From Larkinella arboricola (GTDB taxonomy: Bacteria; Bacteroidota; Bacteroidia; Cytophagales; Spirosomataceae), in NCBI RefSeq assembly GCF_003259745.1, contig NZ_QLMC01000005.1, positions 558,001 through 622,000 of the forward strand: 64,000 nucleotides of DNA. The letters are read 5' to 3'. The notes beneath the pieces were generated by a model. That model saw only the letters and a program-made list of their open reading frames with translations. It was not told the origin of the DNA and ran no database searches. Shown in pieces: positions 34,938 through 44,015 of the stretch. A program made the position numbers and the translations under genes. How positions within the stretch are numbered: the first letter of the stretch is position 1; each line of letters begins with the position of its first letter.

Positions 34938-35843
34938 TTAGGACTTTTCAATCATTCGGCGAAATGCGGAGGGCGTCTGGTTTTCGTATTTCTTGAACAG
35001 ACGGGTAAAATAAGAGGGATCGTCCAGACCGACTTCCACGGCAATCTCGCTCACCGACAGGTTGGTCTGGCTGAGCAATACCTTGGCTTCGAGCAGAATG
35101 GCTTCGTCAATCCACTGGGTCGGCGATTTGCCGGTAATGGCTTTTACGGTTTTATTGAGGTGATTGGGCGTAATGTTTAGCAGCGACGCATAATCCGTAA
35201 CCCGTTGTTTGGTCCGGATCTGCGAAAAAAGCAGTTCCCGAAACCGGTTGGTAATCGTCACCCCCGCCACCGGACCGGGGCCGGACGCGGGCCGGTAAAC
35301 CCGGTTGACTTCACACAGCAGGGTGAGCAGATACGACTGGAGCAGGTCGAGGTTCTGAAGACCGTTCTGCGAATAATCGATCATCAGCCGGGCAAACAGC
35401 GGCCGGATGAATGCCGCCGACTGCGGACCGGGCTGGATCAGGGGGTTGCCCCAGACCCTGAGAAAATCGAACTCGTTTAACAGGTTGTTCTTGAAAAACT
35501 TCCCGATCAGGAAATCCGCATGAAAACCGCAGATATACCCTTTGTTAACATCATCTTCCCGGAACGAAAACACCTGACCGGCGGGTACAAACAGCATCTC
35601 ATCCGCGTGAATGGTGTATGGCTCGCTGCCGATTTTCATGCTGGCTTCACCGTCGGTGATGTACAGGCAGGAGGTGATGGTGGAGCGGGAAGCCGGTACC
35701 GCCCGGGTAACGAACTGATACATATCCTCCACACGCATGATAAAAAACTTACCCATGTCGCCCCGAAAAAAGCCACCCAGTTCTTCCGAGGGCATGAACT
35801 GCCCGGTAAACGCCCGCGTATCGTATAGCTTGATTTCACTCAT
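34938..35843 (-). CDS. AraC-family transcriptional regulator
   Basis: 301 aa: an N-terminal cupin-like sensor (about 1-170) and a C-terminal AraC DNA-binding domain (about 200-301; VTDYASLLNITPNHLNKTVK for the first helix-turn-helix, VSEIAVEVGLDDPSYFTRLF for the second). The start overlaps the stop of the DUF1905/YdeI-type gene by 4 bp (ATGA), so the two are translated from one message. Its target may be its own operon or the neighbouring membrane protein genes (inference). Confidence 0.92.
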   Translation of the reverse strand: MSEIKLYDTRAFTGQFMPSEELGGFFRGDMGKFFIMRVEDMYQFVTRAVPASRSTITSCLYITDGEASMKIGSEPYTIHADEMLFVPAGQVFSFREDDVNKGYICGFHADFLIGKFFKNNLLNEFDFLRVWGNPLIQPGPQSAAFIRPLFARLMIDYSQNGLQNLDLLQSYLLTLLCEVNRVYRPASGPGPVAGVTITNRFRELLFSQIRTKQRVTDYASLLNITPNHLNKTVKAITGKSPTQWIDEAILLEAKVLLSQTNLSVSEIAVEVGLDDPSYFTRLFKKYENQTPSAFRRMIEKS

Positions 35844-36328
35844 GCCGGCGATGGGTTGATCTTCAGCCGGTCGATCATCATAATGGCCCGGTCGATGCGG
35901 ACCTGCGGGGTTTTGGCCCCATCGACGTAATAAATGATACCCCGCTGCTGATTGGGTGTCAGCGCGTGAAAAAGCCGGTTGCCTTCTTCGTCAATAGCCA
36001 GTAGTTCCGTCAGTTCTTCGGGCATTTTGCGGCCGTATTGGCTGTCGTCTTTCCAGATAACCACCTGGAGCCTATCGCCCAGTTGCAGTTTACCCTGCTG
36101 CCGGATGGGCGTTCCGATGCTGATGAAAAACGAACCATCGCCTTTGGGCCGGAGTGCGCAGTGAAACTCGATGCTGTCGTTGAGCAGGCACATGATCCGA
36201 ACCGGTTTGGGACGCGTAAACTGCTGGGCCACTTCGTCGGGAACGGCCATATAATGGGTTCGGTCGCGCTGCTCAAACCGTTCCAGAATGGATTCAAAAC
36301 GGACCGACTGGAGAGAATCAGTGTTCAT
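35840..36328 (-). CDS. DUF1905 / YdeI-OmpD-associated family protein
   Basis: 162 aa, cytoplasmic. The N-terminal DUF1905-like barrel (about 10-95, with RTHYMAVPDEVAQQF and LQLGDRLQVVIWKD) is followed by a YdeI/OmpD-associated helical end (FHALTPNQQRGIIYYVDGAK). Relatives are linked to bacteriocin or peptide resistance in a few species, but no general mechanism is known. It is coupled to the AraC gene by a 4-bp overlap. Confidence 0.85.
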   Translation of the reverse strand: MNTDSLQSVRFESILERFEQRDRTHYMAVPDEVAQQFTRPKPVRIMCLLNDSIEFHCALRPKGDGSFFISIGTPIRQQGKLQLGDRLQVVIWKDDSQYGRKMPEELTELLAIDEEGNRLFHALTPNQQRGIIYYVDGAKTPQVRIDRAIMMIDRLKINPSPA

Positions 36329-36389
36329 GGTAACATTCGCCCGCAGTTTCTTTCGCCACGGTCCAGCAAATTACCGGTTTTAACCGGGT

Positions 36390-38960
36390 TTACAAACCCA
36401 CCTGAAACGACACTTTCACGGCAAACGGCGTCGCGTTGGGATGCTGGCGGTAGGTCAATCGGTGCATGGCTTCCACGCGCACCAGCTTAAAAATATTCTC
36501 AAGCCCGTAGCCCACTTCCACGTACGGATCGCGCTGGAGAGAGTAGACGGGCAGCAGGGCTTTTCCGGAGGCATCGTGCGTTGCAATCAGGTTACGATTC
36601 GACTCGCTTAAACTGCCCCACAGTAATTTGCCCGTCACAAAACTACGCCAGCCCAGCCGCCGGACCAGCGGAAGCCGGTTGGTGAGCAAGCCTTCAAATT
36701 TGTGTTCCAGCGCCACCGATGCGTACCGGTCGCTGACAAACTCGCCGTAATTCATCAGGTTATAGGCCGTGCGGTTGTAGAACGGCGTCTGGTTGCCAAC
36801 GTGTACCTGCAACAGCGGATAGGGCAGGGTGGAGGGGGTATATCCCGCCTTAACCGTGTATTGCGTCCGCCCGAACAGGCCCCACCGCAGCGTATGATCC
36901 AACTGGAACTGCCATTTGTGGAAGTCGCCAAACGTGCCACCCTCAAACGAAGCCGTTCCGTATGTATACCGCAGGCTGACGATGGGCGCGGTTTCGGTGG
37001 GTCGGCGCTGCATCCGGCGTTTGGTTACCCGGCGGCTCGGAATCCGCCCCGGTGCGTAACGCAGTTCGAGAAACGCTTCCCGGCTCCAGAAATCAGAACT
37101 GAGCACGGTTTGCTGCGTGTCGGGAACGGGTTGGCGGAAGGCAAACGGAAAAAGTGGGTCGATGCGTCGGTAGCGAATACCGGCGGTCTGAATAAAATCG
37201 GTTCCTAAATCGCGCTGTACCGACAAAGCCGTTTCGTTCTGGTAAAAAGCTTGCGGGTAAGGGCCGAACCGGCTGGTGATGCGTAAAAAAGGGTTATCGG
37301 CTAAATCCTCGGTTCGGAAGCCCAGTTGCTCCAGGTCGTAGGTGCTTTTCAGCGTAATGAGTGTCAGGGGCTGGCGCGTCGGAATGTAGTTGATTTCGCC
37401 CCCCATTTTCCAGACCTGATCGCGGGTTCCGTAGGCACCGTAGGCCGATAGCTGCCAGTTCCGGCTGAACTGGTTATTGGTTTGCAACCCCAACCGCAGG
37501 CGGTGCCCTTCAACCGGGTTGTAGGCCCACATCGAAAAAACAGACCCGGCCTCAACACCTTTCGTGAGCGGGAGATAGCCGCCGTTGAGTACAAACTGGC
37601 CTGTGCGGCTCATGAATTTGATAACCGGCAGATTGCGGACGGTGTCGAGCAGGGCCCGCGTCTGCTGGTTGGTCCCGGATTCTGTGGCGCTTTCCCGCTG
37701 CGCCTGCCAGTAGTCGGCGGATGCTTCCGAACGGTCTTCGGCCAACTGGACCTCCGTATCGAAAAACCCGACCGGCCTGGGCCGCCCTACCAGCGGCTGA
37801 CGAACCGTGGTCCGGTAATCGACCGTGGCCCCGAAGGTATTTTTTACCACCTCATCCACCTGGATGTTCAGGTGCGTCACTTCGGGAAGCCAGGCGCTGG
37901 CCGATTCTCCGGCCGTTTCGTAGGTCTGTTCAATGTCGATTTGTTTAATGAAATTCACGTTGGCGGCTGCTCCAACCCGCGCATTGATCTGCACCAGGGC
38001 GTAGCTGACGGTATCGATCCACATCTTGCCGCTGAAAACCAGATCGCGCTCGTTTTTGGGATCGAAATCAATGACGTAGCAAGTATGCAGGCCCACCTGA
38101 GCGGTATCGGCCAGAAAGTACGAATAGGCCGTCCGGCTATTCTCGGCCAGCGGTGAAATAAACTCCTTTTTGAACAGGCTGACGGTATTCTGGTAAAAAT
38201 TGAGGGTATTGAAACCGGCTCCCGTAAACATCGTGATGAAGCTGTCGTCGGTCAGCCCGGCGCTGCTGATGGCCGTTTTCAGAATGTGTTCTTTCTGGCG
38301 TTCGGGTTGCCGCCGGGCGTACAGTTTCGAAACGGTTTCGGAGAAAAAGATCGGCACGTGCGTCAGCGGTTTTCCGGGTTGTTTTTTCTCGAGTGCCCGC
38401 AGAATGGTTTGCACGGGTTTACGTCGGCGGAACCGTTCGGCCAGTTGGGTAATGCTGATCGAAAGCTGGCTGTAGGCTTCATATTCGTAGCCGTCGAGCT
38501 TCCGGAAATCATTTTCCGACCGATGGGCCGATACGGCACGCAGGATGCGGAAGGCCGGATTTTCGCCCGCCCGTATTACCACTTCGTTTAATTGCGTTGC
38601 CACGGGTTTGAGCACGATTTCGATGGGTTTGTCGGCGCTGGCTGCGTTGAGGGCAACGGTGGTGAGCTGGTAGCCCATGGCCGAAACCAGCAACGAATCG
38701 GCCCGTTGGCTGACCGTTAACCGAAACAGGCCGTTTTCATCCGCCTGCGTACCAATGGGTTTGCCTTTGACGGCTACCGAAGCAAACGGAACTGCCGCCC
38801 CGGATGGTGTTTCGATGATGCGACCGGAAAGGACCAGCGAGCCGGATGTCGGCTGTCCGAAAGCGGCCCACGTTGTTATGAATATACTTAAAATGGCTGC
38901 TGGAAAACGGGTTAAAAGTCGGCGAAAGCCGTTGGATAAGGTTTGCAAACGCAGGTTCAT
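36390..38960 (-). CDS. DUF5686 outer-membrane protein with carboxypeptidase-regulatory-like domain
   Basis: 856 aa with a signal peptide (about 1-36, ending TTWAAFGQP). A carboxypeptidase-regulatory-like beta domain follows (about 41-118, LSGRIIETPSGAAVPFASVA), then the DUF5686 region and a C-terminal stretch rich in alternating aromatic strands, ending FAVKVSFQVGL, which looks like an outer-membrane beta-barrel. Family members are common in Bacteroidota and have no established function. It is not obviously in an operon; the nearest upstream gene is the acetyltransferase, about 200 bp away on the same strand. Confidence 0.88.
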   Translation of the reverse strand: MNLRLQTLSNGFRRLLTRFPAAILSIFITTWAAFGQPTSGSLVLSGRIIETPSGAAVPFASVAVKGKPIGTQADENGLFRLTVSQRADSLLVSAMGYQLTTVALNAASADKPIEIVLKPVATQLNEVVIRAGENPAFRILRAVSAHRSENDFRKLDGYEYEAYSQLSISITQLAERFRRRKPVQTILRALEKKQPGKPLTHVPIFFSETVSKLYARRQPERQKEHILKTAISSAGLTDDSFITMFTGAGFNTLNFYQNTVSLFKKEFISPLAENSRTAYSYFLADTAQVGLHTCYVIDFDPKNERDLVFSGKMWIDTVSYALVQINARVGAAANVNFIKQIDIEQTYETAGESASAWLPEVTHLNIQVDEVVKNTFGATVDYRTTVRQPLVGRPRPVGFFDTEVQLAEDRSEASADYWQAQRESATESGTNQQTRALLDTVRNLPVIKFMSRTGQFVLNGGYLPLTKGVEAGSVFSMWAYNPVEGHRLRLGLQTNNQFSRNWQLSAYGAYGTRDQVWKMGGEINYIPTRQPLTLITLKSTYDLEQLGFRTEDLADNPFLRITSRFGPYPQAFYQNETALSVQRDLGTDFIQTAGIRYRRIDPLFPFAFRQPVPDTQQTVLSSDFWSREAFLELRYAPGRIPSRRVTKRRMQRRPTETAPIVSLRYTYGTASFEGGTFGDFHKWQFQLDHTLRWGLFGRTQYTVKAGYTPSTLPYPLLQVHVGNQTPFYNRTAYNLMNYGEFVSDRYASVALEHKFEGLLTNRLPLVRRLGWRSFVTGKLLWGSLSESNRNLIATHDASGKALLPVYSLQRDPYVEVGYGLENIFKLVRVEAMHRLTYRQHPNATPFAVKVSFQVGL

Positions 38961-39004
38961 TCTCTTCGTCGTGTTGTTTACTGTGATTTATGCCACTAGG
39001 ACGA

Positions 39005-39033
39005 CAAAGGTGACGTTTACCCCTACGGTTCAA
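39005..39033 (-). promoter_or_regulatory. Probable promoter of the DUF5686 gene
   Basis: On the minus strand CACCTTTG (39005-39012) is one base off the -7 consensus TAnnTTTG, with TTG at 39031-39033 and 18 nt between them, close to the expected spacing. The leader before the ATG at 38960 would be about 40 nt. Confidence 0.4.
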
Positions 39034-39159
39034 AGAGAACGGTGTGCGTGAACAGGTAAATTCTACGTTTGAATTGCGGTTTTATGGAAGTGAACTGACT
39101 GATTTTTTGATGGGCCTAAACCGTCCGGGAAACCACGGAGCCGCGCAGCGGTTTCTGAT

Positions 39160-39714
39160 TTAGTATTCGGACGCCAGCCGGGCGTAATAAACCGAGTCCA
39201 GAAAGCGGCCGTTGAAATAGCTGGCTTCCCTGAAATGGCCTTCTTTCCGAAAACCGCTGCGTTCCAGCACCCGGGCCGACGCCGTATTGTCGGGATCGAC
39301 GATGGCTACGATGGAATGCAGCTTCATAACCCGAAAACCGTAGTGGACAACGGCCTCCAGGGCTTCCTGCATGATGCCCCGGCCCTGGTACTCCGGATGC
39401 AACAGATAGCCCACTTCGGCCCGAAAGTTTTCCGGACTGATCCGGACAAAGCCAATGGTGCCGATAATGCCCGGTTTGTTGTTCAGCGTGATTCCCCAGG
39501 TAACGCTCTCATTGCGCCGAATGGCATCGTTAAAAGTCTGAATTAACCGGACCGCATCATCCACCCGGATCGTCAGCGGCCGGGGTATAAACTGCATCAG
39601 CGTCGGATCAGAGCGAAGCTGATGCAGCGCTTTTCCGTCCGACTGTTTTAATGGTCTGATGATCAGGCGAGCCGTTGTTAAGGTGGGGCAGGGGGTTAGG
39701 TTGATGGTCAACAT
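39160..39714 (-). CDS. GNAT-family N-acetyltransferase (RimJ/RimL-like)
   Basis: 184 aa; transfers an acetyl group from acetyl-CoA to an amine. The N-terminal TARLIIRPLKQSDGKALHQL is typical of the RimJ/RimL-type branch, and the CoA-binding loop reads LLHPEYQGRGIMQEAL, followed by SARVLERSGFRKEGHFRE. The start at 39712-39714 (MLTINLTPCPTL) is preferred over an in-frame upstream ATG at 39768. The target, whether protein N-terminus or small molecule, is unknown. Confidence 0.92.
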   Translation of the reverse strand: MLTINLTPCPTLTTARLIIRPLKQSDGKALHQLRSDPTLMQFIPRPLTIRVDDAVRLIQTFNDAIRRNESVTWGITLNNKPGIIGTIGFVRISPENFRAEVGYLLHPEYQGRGIMQEALEAVVHYGFRVMKLHSIVAIVDPDNTASARVLERSGFRKEGHFREASYFNGRFLDSVYYARLASEY

Positions 39715-39983
39715 GGCAAGAATAACGTTAAACGGCGGGAATGATGGGGTGATCGGTTTGCCGCTCAAACCGGATACCGTTCGTTCTCCATCTTTTGCGG
39801 GTAAGATACTTCTTTTCGATTTATCTTGCCCAACTGCGGTGAAATGGGGTATGAATGATGGCTAAAATTGCACAATTCGGTAATAATATAGTATCGTTTT
39901 TGTTGACCGGAAACGATTCACATACGAGAGATTTACTATTTTCGTTGCCTTAATACAACGTCAGATCCAACCACCGTTTCGTT

Positions 39984-40109
39984 ATGCACCAGTCCGATCC
40001 TGATTTGCCACCCTTTGCCCGCTCCTGGCGGCAGCTCTATTTCCTCGTCATTGGCAGTCTGCTGCTGGAGATCGTCTTGTTTTACGGGTTTATGCAGTAT
40101 TTTTCATGA
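39984..40109 (+). CDS. 41-aa membrane microprotein upstream of the symporter
   Basis: A short frame starting MHQSDPDLPPFARSWRQLYF, continuing into one membrane helix (FLVIGSLLLEIVLFYGF) and ending MQYFS. Its TGA overlaps the ATG of the symporter by 4 bp (40106-40109), the same coupling used by other operons here. Small single-helix accessory subunits encoded just before sodium:solute symporters are known (for example the DUF4212 group). This one is much shorter, so the accessory role is inferred from position and topology. The Pro-rich cytosolic head and the aromatic belt support a real protein. Confidence 0.75.
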   Translation: MHQSDPDLPPFARSWRQLYFLVIGSLLLEIVLFYGFMQYFS

Positions 40110-41821
40110 GTGGTATTGATTGGTTGATTCTGGCCGGTACGCTGGCGCTCATCATCAGTTATGGCGTAATCCGCAGTCGGGGCAACCGCAGCATGGACGA
40201 TTACCTGCTGGCCGACCAGTCGTTGCCCTGGTACCACGTCTGTCTGTCGGTCATGGCGACGCAGGCCAGTGCGGTTACGTTTCTTTCGGCTCCGGGGCAG
40301 GCGTTTACCGACGGGATGCGGTTTGTGCAGTTTTATTTCGGGCTGCCGCTGGCGATGGTGGTGCTGGCCATCACGTTTGTTCCCATCTTTCACCGGCTAA
40401 AGGTTTTTACGGCCTACGAATACCTCGAATCCCGGTTCGACGCCCGCGTTCGGGTCTTTACGGCTTTGCTGTTTCTGCTCCAGCGGAGTTTGTCGACGGG
40501 TCTTTCCATCTATGCCCCCTCCATTATTTTGTCAACCATTCTGGGGTGGAATATCTTCTGGACCAACATCATCATGGGCGGTATTGTGCTGGTCTACACC
40601 GTTTCGGGCGGGGCCAAAGCCATTTCGTACACCCATTTGCAGCAGATGCTGATTGTAACGGTGGCCATGTTTATTGCCGGTTGGATGACGGTACACTTGC
40701 TCCCGGCGGATGTCGGTTTTGTGGATGCGCTGCAAGTGGCCGGTAAATCCGGACGGCTCAACACCATTGACCTCACCTTTGACCCCGACAGCCGCTACAA
40801 CGTCTGGTCGGGCCTGATTGGCGGTTTTTTTCTGCAATTATCGTATTTCGGCACCGATCAATCGCAGGTGGGACGGTATCTGACGGGGCAATCGGTCGGG
40901 CAAAGCCGGCTGGGGCTGCTGGCAAACGGGATGCTGAAAGTGCCGATGCAGTTTCTGATTCTTCTGATCGGGGTACTGGTTTTTGTTTTTTACCAGTTCA
41001 ACCCTTCGCCGGTTTTCTTCAATAAAGTTGAAACCGATCAACTGCTGAAGAGTCCGTATGCCGATCAATACCGTCGGCTGGAAACGGAACACGAGGCCAT
41101 TGCCGCCCGTCGGCAGAAGGCGGTGCTGACGCTGAACAAGGCGCTCTCCACAGACGATACAAAGTCCGTGGAACAAACCCGGGCGGTTATCAGTCAGACC
41201 GATCAGGAAGCCAAAGCGGTGAAAAACCAGGTGGTTGATTTAATTAAAAAGAACAATCCGGTCGGCGACACGAGCGACGTAAATTATGTTTTTCTGCGTT
41301 TTGTTCTCGATTTTCTGCCTCACGGCCTGATCGGTCTGCTCATTGCCGTCATTTTCAGCGCATCAATGGGGTCGATTGCGGCTGCCTATAACTCGCTGGC
41401 TTCGACCACCATTGTGGATATTTACAAACGGCTTTTCTGTAACAGTTACAGCGACGGTCATTACCTGAAAGCGTCCCGGATTGCGACGGTTATCTGGGGG
41501 TTATTCTGCATCGTGGTGGCCCAGTTTGCCAGTAAATTGGGCAGCATGATCGAAGCCGTCAACATTCTGGGCTCCCTGTTTTACGGGGTGATTCTGGGGA
41601 TTTTTCTGGTGGCCTTTTACTTCAAATCCATCGGCGGAAAGGCCACGTTCTGGGCGGCTGTGCTGACGGAAGGAATTGTCATCTGGTGCTGGTGGACGGA
41701 GCTAACGGCTTTTCTGTGGCTTAATGTCATCGGCTGTGTTCTGCTGATCGGTATTGCCTGGTTGCTGGAAAAAGTAATGCCCTCCAGGCGGCTACAACCG
41801 GTGGATGCGGTGGATGTGTAA
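40106..41821 (+). CDS. Sodium:solute symporter (SSS family)
   Basis: 571-aa inner-membrane transporter that couples solute uptake to Na+. The family features are GNRSMDDYLLADQSLPWYHV, SVMATQASAVTFLSAPGQAF and SGGAKAISYTHLQQM. About 13 hydrophobic segments are expected. Between helices, residues about 307-388 form a long charged helical insertion (LKSPYADQYRRLETEHEAIA, then EQTRAVISQTDQEAKAVKNQ), absent from short members such as PutP. The substrate is not predictable; sugar, sialic acid, amino acid and inositol carriers all occur. Translationally coupled to the upstream microprotein. Confidence 0.93.
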   Translation: MSGIDWLILAGTLALIISYGVIRSRGNRSMDDYLLADQSLPWYHVCLSVMATQASAVTFLSAPGQAFTDGMRFVQFYFGLPLAMVVLAITFVPIFHRLKVFTAYEYLESRFDARVRVFTALLFLLQRSLSTGLSIYAPSIILSTILGWNIFWTNIIMGGIVLVYTVSGGAKAISYTHLQQMLIVTVAMFIAGWMTVHLLPADVGFVDALQVAGKSGRLNTIDLTFDPDSRYNVWSGLIGGFFLQLSYFGTDQSQVGRYLTGQSVGQSRLGLLANGMLKVPMQFLILLIGVLVFVFYQFNPSPVFFNKVETDQLLKSPYADQYRRLETEHEAIAARRQKAVLTLNKALSTDDTKSVEQTRAVISQTDQEAKAVKNQVVDLIKKNNPVGDTSDVNYVFLRFVLDFLPHGLIGLLIAVIFSASMGSIAAAYNSLASTTIVDIYKRLFCNSYSDGHYLKASRIATVIWGLFCIVVAQFASKLGSMIEAVNILGSLFYGVILGIFLVAFYFKSIGGKATFWAAVLTEGIVIWCWWTELTAFLWLNVIGCVLLIGIAWLLEKVMPSRRLQPVDAVDV

Positions 41822-41847
41822 TGTTACGGTATTCCGATAAATAGCAA

Positions 41848-41873
41848 CGCCGATTTCAGGGTTGAAATCGGCG
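41848..41873. terminator. Bidirectional hairpin between convergent genes
   Basis: CGCCGATTTCA (41848-41858) and TGAAATCGGCG (41863-41873) form a perfect 11-bp stem with a GGGT loop. T tracts are weak on both sides. It sits between the symporter gene and the opposing DUF2911 gene. Confidence 0.65.
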
Positions 41874-41895
41874 CTGGTGTTACAATCTGCTGCGT

Positions 41896-42807
41896 TTAGG
41901 CTTTCTTCTTCTTTCCTTTTGCGGGTGTCGCCGGAATCAGAGCCTGAAAATCGGTAACGCCTTTCTGAATAGCTTCTTTATAGAATCGAAAAACCGGGTC
42001 ATTGGACGTCTCGCCTACCGTTAATGCCTTTTTGGCCAGCGGCAGGGCTTCGGCTGCTTTGCCCATTTTCGCCAGAATCTGCGCTTTGGTCCAGAGGTTA
42101 GCATACGTTTCTTTCAGCCCGATTGATTTATCAGCCCACGCCAGAGCCTGATCGAGATTCCGGTTTTTGGACAGATTCCAGTTGGCTGCGGCTTGCAGTA
42201 CTCCGGCGTCTTCTGGTTTTTCGGCAACGGCTTTTTCGATGTTAGCCTGCGCATTAGCCAGCACATTGACTTTCAGGTTGGCCGTGGCCCGCGTATCGGC
42301 CCAATCCAGGTTGAAATTGGCGGTGCTGTCGGTCAGGTCGCTGAAACCAAGGGTGAACGTTTCCGAAGTTTTGCTCATTTTTTCAGCTTTAATCTGAACC
42401 CGAAGCGCATCTTCTTCCTTTTTATAACCGTTAGGAGCCCCTTCTTCGGCAGTGGCCGTCAGGTTTTTGTTAAAGATCAGGGTCCACTCGCCCTGATTCG
42501 GAATGGTAAAAACCGAGTACGTTCCGGCGGGAAGCTTCTGCCCCTGCACCATGACGTCCGTGGTGGTTTTGAAGTTGGTAGCGGCATTGGCCCCGGTCCG
42601 CCAGAGTTTGCCAAGCGGTGCCAGCGGGGTTTCGTTGCCTAACGCCGGGCGGCCTTTCAGGCTGGGTCGGGAAAAGGTGACTGTAAAGTCAGTTGTACCT
42701 ACCGTCTGGATTACCGTTGCGCCGGGGCTGGGCTGCGGTAATTTAATTTGCGCGAGGGCGACCTGAGCTCCCAGCGTTAGCAGGGCAAGGATAGACAATT
42801 GCTTCAT
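41896..42807 (-). CDS. Secreted DUF2911 protein with TPR-like tail
   Basis: 303 aa from the start at 42805-42807, which gives a signal peptide (MKQLSILALLTLGAQVALAQ). DUF2911 domain (about 22-180): TVTFSRPSLKGRPALGNE, LWRTGANAATNFKTTTDV and TLIFNKNLTATAEEG. The C-terminal third (about 185-290) is helical with TPR-like repeats (ALAWADKSIGLKETYANLWT). It ends in a lysine-rich tail (PATPAKGKKKKA). Periplasmic; function unknown, common in Bacteroidota. An open frame extends to 42921 but lacks a signal. Confidence 0.9.
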   Translation of the reverse strand: MKQLSILALLTLGAQVALAQIKLPQPSPGATVIQTVGTTDFTVTFSRPSLKGRPALGNETPLAPLGKLWRTGANAATNFKTTTDVMVQGQKLPAGTYSVFTIPNQGEWTLIFNKNLTATAEEGAPNGYKKEEDALRVQIKAEKMSKTSETFTLGFSDLTDSTANFNLDWADTRATANLKVNVLANAQANIEKAVAEKPEDAGVLQAAANWNLSKNRNLDQALAWADKSIGLKETYANLWTKAQILAKMGKAAEALPLAKKALTVGETSNDPVFRFYKEAIQKGVTDFQALIPATPAKGKKKKA

Positions 42808-42889
42808 AATTCTTAGATAATTGTATGTCGTAGTAAAATCAGGACGAAGTTGCAGTTTTTTACAGTGAAAGCCAACATTCATTTTTAAT

Positions 42890-43432
42890 ATGCACCGTAA
42901 ACCGTTGTTGAATCTGCTCATGAACTACCAGCCAGTCGATGAAGACGAACGACGGATGCTGGAGCAAACCATTCAGTTTGTCCACACCCATGCTGACTGT
43001 TTTGAGCGTCATCTCAGCGTCGGGCATGTGACGGGTTCGGCCTGGATTGTCAGTCCGGACCGGCGGCAGGTAGTGTTGCTGCACCATGCCAAACTCGACC
43101 GCTGGTTTCAACCCGGTGGTCATGCCGATGGTGACCCGGATGTGCTGGCGGTGGCGTTGCGGGAAGCGGAGGAAGAAACGGGGCTGTTGGAGTTAAAAGT
43201 GGTCAGTTCAGCCATTTTCGATGTGGATGTTCACACCATTCCGGCCCGCGCAACCGAGCCTGAACATCTGCATTATGACATCCGGTTTATGCTGGAAGCC
43301 GCTACGGACAGCCCCTTTATCAAGACGCGGGAAACAAAAGACGTGCGCTGGGTAAATTGTAGTGAAATTGAAAATTTAACCTCGGAAAAGTCAATTCTGC
43401 GAATGAAAAGCAAAATTAATGCTGATAACTAA
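42890..43432 (+). CDS. NUDIX hydrolase
   Basis: 180 aa, cytoplasmic. Hydrolyses a nucleoside diphosphate linked to another group. The Nudix box is at about 76-99 (GGHADGDPDVLAVALREAEE, then ETGL); the REAEEE core is intact, while the first Glu of the consensus is replaced by Asp/Pro. VVLLHHAKLDRWFQPGGHAD is typical of the MutT-like group that acts on diverse substrates. It is divergent from the DUF2911 gene, 82 bp between starts. Confidence 0.92.
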   Translation: MHRKPLLNLLMNYQPVDEDERRMLEQTIQFVHTHADCFERHLSVGHVTGSAWIVSPDRRQVVLLHHAKLDRWFQPGGHADGDPDVLAVALREAEEETGLLELKVVSSAIFDVDVHTIPARATEPEHLHYDIRFMLEAATDSPFIKTRETKDVRWVNCSEIENLTSEKSILRMKSKINADN

Positions 43433-43515
43433 AAACATAGTGATTTCTTATTAGTTATCTTAGCATCGAGAACAAATTTTTGGTTTTCATAGTACAACAA
43501 AACCACAGGAAAGTT

Positions 43516-43899
43516 ATGAAGACGATAGTAGCGACCTGCCTGGGGCTATTGGCGATAGCTTTAGCTATTCCGGTCATGGCACAGGATAAACTGAAGAACG
43601 ATCCGACGTACTCTACGGCTAATTATAAACATCCTAATAAGGCGGCAGCCGCCCGTCAATGGGAGCCTGAAAAGGGGATTGAATTCAGAAGACGGAAAGC
43701 GCAACCGCAGAACATTGCGACCTACCGCGAGCAACAGCGTCGGGGCGGTATTGGTGATCCGGCCATTGCTATACCCGCAACTCCTTCGATGGCCAACCGG
43801 AATTACAAGCAGCAAAATCGGATGGTTAGTCCACAACCTGCCAACAAACCGGAAGTGGCTGCCACCCGTACCGAAGCCGACGAAAGTGTTGGGAATTAA
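43516..43899 (+). CDS. Small secreted protein, unknown function
   Basis: 127 aa from the ATG at 43516, with a signal peptide (MKTIVATCLGLLAIALAIPVMAQ). The mature part is short, disordered-looking and basic (EFRRRKAQPQNIATYREQQR), rich in Asn, Gln and Pro, with no cysteine. No family recognised. It is followed by a clear terminator, so it is its own transcription unit. Confidence 0.7.
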   Translation: MKTIVATCLGLLAIALAIPVMAQDKLKNDPTYSTANYKHPNKAAAARQWEPEKGIEFRRRKAQPQNIATYREQQRRGGIGDPAIAIPATPSMANRNYKQQNRMVSPQPANKPEVAATRTEADESVGN

Positions 43900-43915
43900 C
43901 AGAATCTTCCTAAGG

Positions 43916-43946
43916 AAAACCACCTCAGCAACAGGGTGGTTTTTTT
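43916..43946 (+). terminator. Rho-independent terminator
   Basis: AAAACCACC (43916-43924) pairs with GGTGGTTTT (43935-43943) and the T run continues to 43946. It ends the small secreted protein gene. Confidence 0.8.
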
Positions 43947-44015
43947 GTGCCCGAAAACATTGCCTATCTGCAAAACTGGTAAAGTCCGGGTCGTAGGGTA
44001 GCTGTTCTGTTGCCG

